64,000 bases of DNA from Polyangiaceae bacterium (GTDB taxonomy: Bacteria; Myxococcota_A; Polyangia; Polyangiales; Polyangiaceae), in contig WQYX01000003.1 of assembly GCA_009781005.1 (NCBI GenBank), forward strand, positions 45,044 through 109,043. Reading direction: 5' to 3'. A program made the translations under genes and the position numbers. The notes under the pieces are model-generated. The model did no database searches, had not been told where the DNA came from, and worked only from the letters and a program-made list of their open reading frames with translations. Positions 34,780-42,787 of this stretch are shown in pieces; the stretch's first letter is position 1, and each line of letters begins with the position of its first letter.

Positions 34780-35859
34780 ATGTTTGCGCTGAATTCGGCG
34801 GAGGATTCGGTCCTCTGGGGCGCGCCTTTCGCCGAAGAAATACCGCGATCGAAACCTGTGGAAAGTCCGGCTCCGCTTCCCCTCACGATGCAAGATCCCG
34901 CTCAGAAGGCCTCAGTGCCGCCGCCTACGCGCTCCGGGGCCGGAGGCTGCTCGTACATTTTGCGCTTCATTAGCGGCAAGTATCAGGGTGGAGAGTTCCC
35001 GATTGTCGCCGACAAGCCCATCGTCGTGGGTCGCTCGAGTGATCTCGACATGGTGCTCGTCGAGGACATGGTGAGTCGCAAGCACGCGCGTATCTTGATG
35101 CAGCAAGACCAGATCTGGATCGAGGATCTTGGTTCAACGAACGGCACCTTCGTCAACGGCGAGAAGATCAAACGCGCTCACCTGAAGGAGGGCGATCGCG
35201 TTCTCATCGGCACCAGCATCCTCAAGGTTCTCAATAGTGAGGCTGGTCGGAGCGCAGACTCCGCCAAGCGCGATCTCGAAAATGTTGCCGCCGCGCGTCG
35301 CACCACGCAGGCGCGCACCATGAGCGGCAGCATCGAAGAGGTGCCGCTGCCCGATCTGCTCCAACTCTTCGCCACGGCGAAGAAGAGCGGCGTTCTCGTC
35401 ATTCGCACGGAGAGCGACGACATCGGAAAGATTTTCCTCCGCAAGGGCCTCATCTACTACGCGTCGATCAACGATCTCGACGACGTTCTGCCAATGAAAA
35501 GCATCTTCCGGATGCTCACTTGGCAGAAGGGTCTCTTCGATCTCGATCCACCGGATGAGCGCGAGTTCCCGAACGAGATGAACCTGAGCGTGCAGGGCGT
35601 CCTCATGGAAGGCCTGCGCCAGCTCGACGAGTTCAACGAGATTCGAAGCGAGCTTCCGGACTTGAACAGCCGGCTGGTGCTGTCGTCGCCCGTCGTCCCG
35701 CCATTCAAGGATCTGAAGCCAGAAGAACTCGACATCCTCCAGCTCGCCCACAACTACGGCCACCTCGAGACTGTGCTCAACAAGAGCGCGGCGACGGATC
35801 TCGACACGGTCACCATCGTCCTCAAGCTCATTAAAAGTGCGTACCTCCGCCCTGAATGA
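34780..35859 (+). CDS. FHA domain - DUF4388 (PatA-like) protein
   Basis: The protein has 359 residues. After a low-complexity N-terminus an FHA domain (about 58-150) shows VVGRSSD, SRKH and STNGTFVNGE, the phosphothreonine-binding loops. From about 178 a DUF4388 domain starts with GSIEEVPLPDLLQLF and includes LRKGLIYYA. In the Myxococcota this combination is common among proteins that link Ser/Thr kinases to other outputs. It should bind a phosphorylated partner in the cytoplasm. The 228-bp gap upstream holds no gene. Confidence 0.9.
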   Translation: MFALNSAEDSVLWGAPFAEEIPRSKPVESPAPLPLTMQDPAQKASVPPPTRSGAGGCSYILRFISGKYQGGEFPIVADKPIVVGRSSDLDMVLVEDMVSRKHARILMQQDQIWIEDLGSTNGTFVNGEKIKRAHLKEGDRVLIGTSILKVLNSEAGRSADSAKRDLENVAAARRTTQARTMSGSIEEVPLPDLLQLFATAKKSGVLVIRTESDDIGKIFLRKGLIYYASINDLDDVLPMKSIFRMLTWQKGLFDLDPPDEREFPNEMNLSVQGVLMEGLRQLDEFNEIRSELPDLNSRLVLSSPVVPPFKDLKPEELDILQLAHNYGHLETVLNKSAATDLDTVTIVLKLIKSAYLRPE

Positions 35860-35902
35860 GCCGCTTTCGATTTGCTCGACCTCGCGTCAACTTGAAAGCG
35901 GC
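35860..35902 (+). repeat. Family A internally deleted element A6 (43 bp)
   Basis: gccgctttcgatttg and caacttgaaagcggc are almost all that remains, so it could fold into one hairpin. It follows directly on the TGA stop of the FHA gene, and the ATG of the SDR gene begins two bases after it. Confidence 0.88.
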
Positions 35903-35904
35903 CG

Positions 35905-36684
35905 ATGACGACCGTTCTCATCACGGGAGCTTCGATGGGGATCGGTCGTGCGCTCGCGGTGGCGTGGGCCGCGCGTGGCGCGACGGTCGTGTTGTCGGCG
36001 CGTGGCGACGACGCGCTCGGTGAGGTTGGCAGCGAGATCGCGGCGAAGGGTGGTCGCGCGATCACGCTCGCCGGCGATGTCACCAACGACGTCTACCTCG
36101 AAGAGCTCGTGTCGCGCGCCGTACGCGAGGCCGGTGGGATTGATGTCCTCGTGAACAATGCCGGGCGCGGCTACTACGCACCTGCGTTGAAGATCGATCT
36201 TGCGCTGATACGCGCGGTGTTCGAGCTCAATGTCTTCGCGCCCCTCAGGCTCACGCAGCTCGCCGCCCCGCACCTCGAGCAGTCACGCGGAACGGTGGTC
36301 ATGATGTCGTCTGTTGCGGGCGTCGTTGCGGCGCCTCGTTACGGAGCGTACGCGGCGTCGAAGTTCGCGCTCGAAGCGCTCTCCATGGCGATGCGAGCCG
36401 AACTCGCCACACATGGCGTGCGCGTCGTCGTCGTTCGACCCGGCCCCGTCGACACACCGTTTCGCAAGAATGCGACGAAGGCCGAGGGCACCTCGGGTTA
36501 CAGCGCACCCGATCCGCGGGCGCAGTCGGCCGAAGAGGTTGCGTATCGCGTGGTGCGCGCCGTCGAGCGACATCGATCCGTCGTCGAGACGAGCGCGTTC
36601 GTGCGCGTCGCATCCGCAGCGTCGCGCTTCGCACCCGGGACACTTCGCATGATGATGCGGCACATGGCGAAAGGAGATGGATAG
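35905..36684 (+). CDS. Short-chain dehydrogenase/reductase
   Basis: The protein has 259 residues. The coenzyme loop is TGASMGIG (7-14), with NNAG at 84-87, catalytic Ser around 135, Tyr149 and Lys153 (YAASK). An active NAD(P)-dependent oxidoreductase is expected; the substrate is unknown. The leader consists of the A6 hairpin, so translation probably depends on coupling to the FHA gene or on the element itself. Confidence 0.88.
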   Translation: MTTVLITGASMGIGRALAVAWAARGATVVLSARGDDALGEVGSEIAAKGGRAITLAGDVTNDVYLEELVSRAVREAGGIDVLVNNAGRGYYAPALKIDLALIRAVFELNVFAPLRLTQLAAPHLEQSRGTVVMMSSVAGVVAAPRYGAYAASKFALEALSMAMRAELATHGVRVVVVRPGPVDTPFRKNATKAEGTSGYSAPDPRAQSAEEVAYRVVRAVERHRSVVETSAFVRVASAASRFAPGTLRMMMRHMAKGDG

Positions 36685-36898
36685 TGTGCTATGCAGCACC
36701 TGCGCTTTTCGGTGCTCTTAATGTCTTGAAATAAATCGTTGGTTGAAGGATCCTCAAATTTGTCTCGAGCTGTGCTTTTCGTTGCGGCGAGAGCGGGTTT
36801 GAGATCCGAAAGTGGAAAAGAAGTGGTAGGTTGAAAGACCTTCGCCGTGCGCCACAAAAGGCGTATCGGATGGCTTGTCGTTTCGGACGAGGGTTCCC

Positions 36899-37492
36899 GT
36901 GGATAGTGATCTCGCAGATGCGGTCGAGAACCTAAAGGCAGTATTTCAGCGTCGAAAGATCGAATACACCTTTGGAAAAGCAGATAAAGTACTTGTCGAA
37001 GGCCTGAAGAAGAAGCTTCGCGTCCCGTCGCGGTATCGAAACTTCCTTCTTGCGGCAGATCCGCTGAGCGTCGAAACCGTCACGCCGGTGGAGCGCGTGC
37101 ATTTGCTTCCCGCCGTCGAGATTGAAAAAGCTCAGACAACTGTGGTGCGGCCCTCAGAGGGAACGGCGCCGTCTGACTGGAAATCGTCGTGGGTGGTCGT
37201 TGCCGAGAGCTCGCTCCTTGGCGATCCGTATTTCCTTGACGTTTCGAAACCCGATCCAGAGGGCGACTGTCCCGTCTACACGGCCATGAGTGGCCAAGAG
37301 CGCTGGGTTCCCACGCTCGCCGCGTCGAGCTTTGCCCAGTTCTTGCGCATCCTGTCAACAGCGATGGAAATTGCTGTCGGCTTTGGCGACGCGATCATGG
37401 ACGACGAAGACGAGGACAGCTTCCGTGAAGCGCTCGGTCCAAAGGTCAAAGTGATCGACGCTGCGGCCCTTCGCGCCGGCCACTGGACGTAG
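36899..37492 (+). CDS. SMI1/KNR4 (SUKH) family protein
   Basis: The protein has 197 residues from a GTG with gaggg about 6 bases upstream; a TTG at 36875 is the alternative. The central segment VVVAESSLLGDPYFLDVS and the later WVPTLAASSFAQFLRIL match SUKH proteins. Many bacterial SUKH proteins are immunity proteins against polymorphic or contact-dependent toxins, but no toxin gene is next to this one. The TAG stop overlaps the first bases of repeat C1. The gap 36685-36898 holds no gene. Confidence 0.78.
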   Translation: MDSDLADAVENLKAVFQRRKIEYTFGKADKVLVEGLKKKLRVPSRYRNFLLAADPLSVETVTPVERVHLLPAVEIEKAQTTVVRPSEGTAPSDWKSSWVVVAESSLLGDPYFLDVSKPDPEGDCPVYTAMSGQERWVPTLAASSFAQFLRILSTAMEIAVGFGDAIMDDEDEDSFREALGPKVKVIDAAALRAGHWT

Positions 37493-37613
37493 TTCTCGAC
37501 CGGAAACTGCTGCGCGCCGCAAATCGTCGGTCGGCCTCCCTCAAAATACTCCGAGTATTCCTCGGTCGGCCTCCCTAGCTTTGCGTCGCTCGCGACGTTT
37601 CCAGTCGAGAACT
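37491..37613. repeat. Family C palindromic element C1 (123 bp)
   Basis: The ends agttctcgaccggaaac and gtttccagtcgagaact form a 17-bp inverted repeat with one mismatch. Inside, tcggtcggcctccct occurs twice around a small palindrome (atactccgagtat). It begins in the TAG stop codon of the SUKH gene, as family A elements do. The phrase gcgtcgctcgcgacg is shared with C2, the 13283-13305 region and, roughly, with family B. Confidence 0.8.
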
Positions 37614-37616
37614 ACC

Positions 37617-37677
37617 TTGACCGCTTGGGGCCCGCCTTGGCCTCGCGTCGCTCGCGACCCTCAGCCTCTCAAGCGGC
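37617..37677. repeat. Family C-related short inverted repeat C2
   Basis: ttgaccgcttgggg and cctctcaagcgg form short inverted ends around tggcctcgcgtcgctcgcgac. The right end overlaps the last codons of the phosphatase gene, whose C-terminal residues RRLRG are translated from it. Confidence 0.5.
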
Positions 37678-38671
37678 GACGGTTGTGTTGACCAACGAGT
37701 GAGAGGTAATCGGGCATCTGGGCGGGCTCGCTTGATATGGTTTCTTTGCGTGCGCGCTCGGCGTACGGCCCAATCCGGTCCACCATGGCGCAAAGTTCCT
37801 CTTTCGCCGTCGTTGTCGTGTCGAGTTGCCAGGCGTCGATGGCTCGCGAGAGATCATCGAGCCGGTTGCCTCGGAGGTGTCCGCGTTTGACGAGATCGCC
37901 GTAGCTGCGCGCGAGCGCGTCGCCATCGAAGCGATGCTGCGTGACGAGCTCGGCCCCGACGCGAAGCACGCCATCCGCGTTGAGTCGTCCGTCTTCGAGG
38001 AGCACGAATGCGGCTTGGAGGTAATTGTAAAAGGGTACGACTCTCGGACCGTAGACGTGAAAGTCCCCTGGTGGCGTTTGTTGATCGAGGTGGATGAGCA
38101 CGCGTTCGACGACGTCGTGCGACGTTGCCAAGCTTTGCATTTGCCGGGCGATCTCCTGGCGTACGTCCTCATAAACGCGACCGCGCTCGCAGATTTCGAG
38201 GACGAGATCTTCCTTTAGGCGCCCAGCCATGATGTCGGCATAAAGCGAATAGACGAATGCGTCGGCCTCGGCGTCGTCGCCGAAGAGGGTTTCACGCACT
38301 TCGTCGGCATTCGGACCGGCATTCGCGCGTTGATGCAATAAGGCGGGCAGTTTGTAACCGAGCTGATCGCGCAGCGCGCGAAATCGCAGCCGGAGCATGT
38401 TTTTCAAATTCGGTTTGAGGACGAAGCTTTCCCAGCGAATACCATCGAGGCGAAGTTTGTCTTCGAGGCGGCGGCGCATCTGCTCGGGCGAGCCAGACAA
38501 GATATAGATAGACACACCCATCTTCGACATTTCGCGAAGGAGTGTCGCCGCTCCAGGATTCGTCCGTTTCTCATCCGCGCGCTCGAATGCCGTGCGCAAA
38601 AGATCCTTGACCGTTTCGAAGTCGGTTCGAAGATACGTTTTATCGAGGTCCCAGCGCGAGATATGACGCAC
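37661..38671 (-). CDS. APP1-like (DUF2183) HAD-superfamily phosphatase
   Basis: The protein has 336 residues from a GTG with AAGGAG about 6 bases upstream. The N-terminal RWDLDKTYL carries the HAD-type DxD variant DLDKT, and YILSGSPEQM is the second HAD motif, as in phosphatidate phosphatase APP1 catalytic domains. VLKPNLKNMLRLRFRALRDQL fits the same family. Dephosphorylation of a lipid phosphate is the family's known activity; the substrate here is not shown. The ribosome binding site touches a family B fragment. Confidence 0.8.
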   Translation of the reverse strand: MRHISRWDLDKTYLRTDFETVKDLLRTAFERADEKRTNPGAATLLREMSKMGVSIYILSGSPEQMRRRLEDKLRLDGIRWESFVLKPNLKNMLRLRFRALRDQLGYKLPALLHQRANAGPNADEVRETLFGDDAEADAFVYSLYADIMAGRLKEDLVLEICERGRVYEDVRQEIARQMQSLATSHDVVERVLIHLDQQTPPGDFHVYGPRVVPFYNYLQAAFVLLEDGRLNADGVLRVGAELVTQHRFDGDALARSYGDLVKRGHLRGNRLDDLSRAIDAWQLDTTTTAKEELCAMVDRIGPYAERARKETISSEPAQMPDYLSLVGQHNRRRLRG

Positions 38672-38681
38672 TCAATCTCCT

Positions 38682-38699
38682 TAGAGCGTGTTTACCAGC
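38682..38699 (+). repeat. Family B fragment B5
   Basis: agagcgtgtttaccagca matches the outer end of B3. It ends 11 bp before the start codon of the phosphatase gene (minus strand), and its terminal bases form part of that gene's ribosome binding site region. Confidence 0.65.
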
Positions 38700-38770
38700 A
38701 ATGTTCGCGATTTCCACAGCGTTGAGTCCGCTCGACGGTGGCTGCGACGCTTCACTTTTGAGTGGCGGTT

Positions 38771-38840
38771 CGTCGCCGTCGCCGATCAGGTCAACGTGAT
38801 CGTTGACGTGGTCTTTGACGGCGACGGCGACGTGAACGAA
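38771..38840. repeat. Repeat D palindrome, full copy
   Basis: cgtcgccgtcgcc and ggcgacggcgacg are 13-bp perfect inverted arms. The loop itself contains gtcaac-gtgatc-gttgac. Half of it is repeated at 30166-30202. The stretch 38672-38879 holds no other feature. Confidence 0.7.
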
Positions 38841-38879
38841 TTGCATGTGTGCATCATGCACTCATCGGGGCAACCCGCT

Positions 38880-39902
38880 TTAATGGTAAACACGTTCTTC
38901 GTCTTTTTGGGGCACCGCGCATGCGGCTCCCTCCGTGCGCCCGGCAGGCACGCAAGCCCCGAGGCCGATCGTCTCGCACGCCACTTTCGTGATCCGCCCG
39001 GCTGCGCAGAAGACGAGCGCGCGCCCGCCGTCCTCGCAGCGCGCCGGCATATCGCCGTCGCATTCGGCGTTCGACGGGACCGTGCAGTTTGCACGCAAAC
39101 CGAGCCCCGTGCACTTCATGCCGGAGGCCGCGCAGTCCGTCACCGTGGTGCCACCGTCCGCGCACTCGACGAGCCTGTCGCCATCACAACGCCTCGCGCC
39201 GAGCATGTTGCATCGGCGCATTCCATGAAGCGTGCATAATGCAAGTATTTCGCCGCTGTCCGTCGTCCTCTCCTCGCAGTGCGTGCCCGTGGTGCACGTC
39301 GTACGCTCGATCGTACCTCCCTGGCAGTGCACGACGGCGTCACCGCCGTCGCAACGTGTTTCGGGTGCGTCGGGCGGGCACTTCCGAGGCGCGAAGCACC
39401 CGCGAATCGTGAGCCCGCCCTCGCTCCTCTGTTCGCGACAGCTTCCGCCGAGCGCCGCGCAGTCCACGACGCTCGCGCCCTCCGCGTCGTCTCCGCAACT
39501 AATGAATCGCTCGCCGTCGCACGCGGTGACCACACCCTTCTGCGATGCACACAGCACCGCCGCGCGCGCGTCACCGCCCCCGCGCAGGCACGTCGCGACG
39601 TCGCTGCACGTCTTGGCGCCGCCGAGACAACTTCGCAGCGGATCGTGCGCGTCGGGGCCGCCGCGCCCGATCCAGTACGCCATGCACGCGGCCGGATCGT
39701 GCAAGCTCGGTAAGCGACTCGTCGATTGTGTGCATGACGCAACTAATGCGCACGCTTCGCTTGCCCTGCCCATCCACCCTGGATCGCCAGCCACGGTCAC
39801 GACCGCGGGCATCTTCGGCGGCGGCGCTGCTTCTCCGCACGAGAAGGCGAGACCAAACAAAAGCATGGGCACCGCAGCACGCGCGCGCGTCGTCGCCATC
39901 AC
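38880..39902 (-). CDS. Cysteine-rich secreted lipoprotein
   Basis: The protein has 340 residues. The signal sequence ends LAFSC, an acceptable lipobox. The mature part has about 30 Cys residues in repeated blocks such as RCDGDRLVECADG and ECDGDMPARCEDG, which should be disulfide-bonded outside the cytoplasm. Repeats of this type are common in Polyangia surface proteins and I cannot assign a function. The ATG overlaps the stop codon of the large kinase gene upstream by 4 bp, so the two are coupled. Confidence 0.75.
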   Translation of the reverse strand: MMATTRARAAVPMLLFGLAFSCGEAAPPPKMPAVVTVAGDPGWMGRASEACALVASCTQSTSRLPSLHDPAACMAYWIGRGGPDAHDPLRSCLGGAKTCSDVATCLRGGGDARAAVLCASQKGVVTACDGERFISCGDDAEGASVVDCAALGGSCREQRSEGGLTIRGCFAPRKCPPDAPETRCDGGDAVVHCQGGTIERTTCTTGTHCEERTTDSGEILALCTLHGMRRCNMLGARRCDGDRLVECADGGTTVTDCAASGMKCTGLGLRANCTVPSNAECDGDMPARCEDGGRALVFCAAGRITKVACETIGLGACVPAGRTEGAACAVPQKDEERVYH

Positions 39903-42616
39903 ACCGCCATCGACTTTTTCAGATCCTCGAGCGAATGAAGCAACTCGTGGGCGCCGGAAGCGAACGCGAGTTCGAGCGCTTCGTGCAAATAGCGATGCGC
40001 CTCCGCGGTCCGATCACGCACGGCCGAGACCCGCGCCAGCGCACCCAGCACGCGCGCGCGATCGGGGCCGCTCGGCCCGGTCATGTCCAAGGCTTCGCGC
40101 AGAACGCCTTCGGCGTCGGTGAAGGCACCGGCCTCCGTCAGAGTCTCTCCGAGCTTGCGCGCGAAGATCAGGACTGCGCGCATGGGATCGTCCAGCTCAC
40201 CGCGAACGATCTCGCGCCGCGCGAGATCGAGACCTCGCCTCAGCGCCGAAATTCCTCCGCCGAGATCACCACGCGCCACGGCGCGGCCCGCCACTTGCTC
40301 GAGCAAGATGAGCGCTTGGAACGTGTTCTGCGCGTTGTATTGATGCAGCGCGCGCGCCTCGAGCGGCATGCCGTTCTCCTCGCCGATTTCCGCGCACGTG
40401 GCGTGCAAGCCGCGACGAACGGCGGCGGGGATCGTTGCGAGCACGACGTCGCGAACGAGCGGATGCACGCAGCGCAAGACGCCATCGGGCACTTCGATCA
40501 TTCCCGCCGAGACGAGCGCAGTGGCGGCTTCGTCGAGATTCGTGCCTTCGGTGACGAGCCTTTCGACGATGGATCGCTTGGCGTTGTAGCCGTAGACGGC
40601 GACGGCCTGAAGCACGCGGCGTGCAGCAGGTTGCAGCCGTTCGACGCGAAGCGCGATGAGATCGGCGAGGCGCGTGGGCGCGCGGCCGCCCTGCTCGCGT
40701 GAGAAACGAAGGAACTGATCGACGTACAGGGGGGCGATGCCGCGACCACCGATCGACGAACTCGGCTTGCTCGTGCCAACGAGAAGACGTGACACGAAAC
40801 CTGGCGCAAGACCCATGAGCACGCGCGCGGACGCGGTGCTCGCGGGCCAGCCTGGATCGTGCCCCGGCGGGTAAGTCACGATGAGCAGCGACGGAACGAG
40901 CGGCGGCTCACCCACGGCATCCGCGAAGGCCATGCGGCTCGCACCGTCGACCGCATGCAGATCGTCGACAGAGAGGATGACTCGCTTGCTTCTGCCGGCG
41001 CGCTCCACGCGCTCGTTCGCGCGCACGATGGCCCAGCGAAGCGCCTCGGCCACCGCGAAGCGCAGTTCGTCGGTCGTGAGCTCGCCACGGGTCGGGTGCT
41101 CGAAGATGTCTGCGAGGCCGCGTCGCGCCTCGGCGCCGGCCGTGCTCCAATCCTTCGTGGTGCCGCCGTTTGGCGGGAGTTTCGCGAGCGCCACGATGGC
41201 GCTTCGCACCGCTGCGTAGCCGACCTCGGCCCACGCTGGATCGGGGCCCGCCTCGACGACCTCGTGTCCCGCCGCGCGCGCTTTGTCGAGAAACTCTCCG
41301 AGCAGACGCGTCTTGCCCATGCCGACGTCGCCGACGATGCGCGCGCCGACGAGCGAAGTCTTCGCGTCCTCGAGCCGATCGCCCAACCACGCAATGTCTT
41401 CCTCGCGCCCGACGAACTCGAGCGGGGATACCGCGTGATCGCGATCGACGAAGATCTCGTGCTTGCTCGCGACGGGCTCCGAACGCTGATGCAGCGGCGG
41501 CACGCTAGGCGACTCGGGCAGCGTCGCTATCGCGTGGCGGGGCGGCGGTGAGCCCATCGCGTGGCCGCATTCGCCGCAGAATTTTTGGTGGTGAGGATTC
41601 GTTGCTCCGCACGATGAACATGTCACGACGCCAACCGGCATCGTGTGCGCCACGGCCGACTCGGCTTGCGTGAGTGCGTCCGACAGCGCCGCGGCGAACT
41701 CGTCGGCGTTGCCGTATCGGTCGTTGGCGTCCTTGGCGAGCGCCTTCAAACACACGTTGGAGAGGACCGCCGGGATCTGCCTGTCGGGCGCGACCGACCT
41801 CGGATCCGCCGGCGCGTCGGTGATGTGTCGGAGCACGACCTGCGTTGGACTGTCGCCCTCGAACGGGAGTTTGCCCGTGAGCAGTTGATAAAAGATGACA
41901 CCGACCGCGTAGAGATCCGAGCGCGCGTCGAGCGGATCGCCACGGCCTTGTTCGGGGCTCATGTACTCCGGCGTACCGCACACGATGCCCGGGCTCGTGA
42001 TGCTCGGTATGGCGGCCTCGACTTTCATCTTCGCCAGACCGAAGTCGACGACTTTGACGAAGTCGCCACCCGTGCGCACCGGCTCCAAAATGATGTTTTC
42101 GGGTTTGAGATCGCGATGAATGATCTCGAGGTGATGCGCTTCGAAGAGCGCAGCGAGCACTTGCCGGAGAATGCTCACGATGCGCCGGAAGGACAGCGGA
42201 CCCTCTTCGTAGTCGACGCGCGCGAGGTCTTTGCCGCGCAGAAACTCCATGACGAGATAAAGTTGGCCGTCTTCGGTCTTGCCGAAGTCGATGACGCCGA
42301 CGGAGTTCGGATGGTTGAGGCGGCTTGCCGCGCGCGCCTCCGTGATGAAGCGCGCGGCGGTGTTCTCCTCGCCAATCAAGTGCGGATGGATGATCTTGAC
42401 GGCCACGGTGCGTCCGAGGTTCGTCTGCTCGGCCCGATACACCCGACCCATGCCGCCGATGCCGACGAGGTCGAGAATCACGTAACCGCCCGGGAGCGTT
42501 CGGCCGATCAGCGGATCATCGGTGTTCGTCGCCACCTTGCTGACGGGAAAACCGCATGAAGGGCAGAACTTGTGCTCTTCTTCGCATGGTTTCTCGCACT
42601 GGGGACACGTCCGCAT
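39899..42616 (-). CDS. Zinc-ribbon - Ser/Thr kinase - AAA ATPase - TPR protein
   Basis: The protein has 905 residues from MRTCPQCEKPC. A zinc ribbon (CPQC...CPSC) is followed by an active-looking kinase domain (about 38-310) with GIGGMGRVY, AVKII, HRDLKPEN and DFG. A second zinc ribbon (CSSC...CGEC, near 340) and an AAA16-like ATPase with Walker A VGDVGMGKT and VILSVDDLHAVD come next, then TPR-like helices to the C-terminus. This matches large kinase-ATPase signalling proteins of the Myxococcota. It is followed by a Cys-rich lipoprotein gene and lies divergent to the MshEN gene. Confidence 0.92.
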   Translation of the reverse strand: MRTCPQCEKPCEEEHKFCPSCGFPVSKVATNTDDPLIGRTLPGGYVILDLVGIGGMGRVYRAEQTNLGRTVAVKIIHPHLIGEENTAARFITEARAASRLNHPNSVGVIDFGKTEDGQLYLVMEFLRGKDLARVDYEEGPLSFRRIVSILRQVLAALFEAHHLEIIHRDLKPENIILEPVRTGGDFVKVVDFGLAKMKVEAAIPSITSPGIVCGTPEYMSPEQGRGDPLDARSDLYAVGVIFYQLLTGKLPFEGDSPTQVVLRHITDAPADPRSVAPDRQIPAVLSNVCLKALAKDANDRYGNADEFAAALSDALTQAESAVAHTMPVGVVTCSSCGATNPHHQKFCGECGHAMGSPPPRHAIATLPESPSVPPLHQRSEPVASKHEIFVDRDHAVSPLEFVGREEDIAWLGDRLEDAKTSLVGARIVGDVGMGKTRLLGEFLDKARAAGHEVVEAGPDPAWAEVGYAAVRSAIVALAKLPPNGGTTKDWSTAGAEARRGLADIFEHPTRGELTTDELRFAVAEALRWAIVRANERVERAGRSKRVILSVDDLHAVDGASRMAFADAVGEPPLVPSLLIVTYPPGHDPGWPASTASARVLMGLAPGFVSRLLVGTSKPSSSIGGRGIAPLYVDQFLRFSREQGGRAPTRLADLIALRVERLQPAARRVLQAVAVYGYNAKRSIVERLVTEGTNLDEAATALVSAGMIEVPDGVLRCVHPLVRDVVLATIPAAVRRGLHATCAEIGEENGMPLEARALHQYNAQNTFQALILLEQVAGRAVARGDLGGGISALRRGLDLARREIVRGELDDPMRAVLIFARKLGETLTEAGAFTDAEGVLREALDMTGPSGPDRARVLGALARVSAVRDRTAEAHRYLHEALELAFASGAHELLHSLEDLKKSMAV

Positions 42617-42787
42617 CCGTCGACAACCCTCGATCGATCTTTCCAGGCTATCACGCTCGAATTGAGCAGATAACCTTATCCCGTCGCGCCGAGAGAAGGT
42701 TGAGCTCGTGTGAGACACTCCGCCTCTCCGCACGCAACCTTGCCGAGGATTTGGGCCCTTGCCGCTGTCATCGCTACGATTGGAGCC

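Noticed and set aside
38640..38861. Small open frame of 73 codons across repeat D and fragment B5
   Set aside because: The protein is just the translated repeats, and there is no ribosome binding site or family pattern.
42710..42787. Signal-peptide-like N-terminal extension of the MshEN protein
   Set aside because: The hydrophobic stretch lies in a divergent promoter region and a cytoplasmic domain follows. I kept the later GTG, though the longer form is not excluded.
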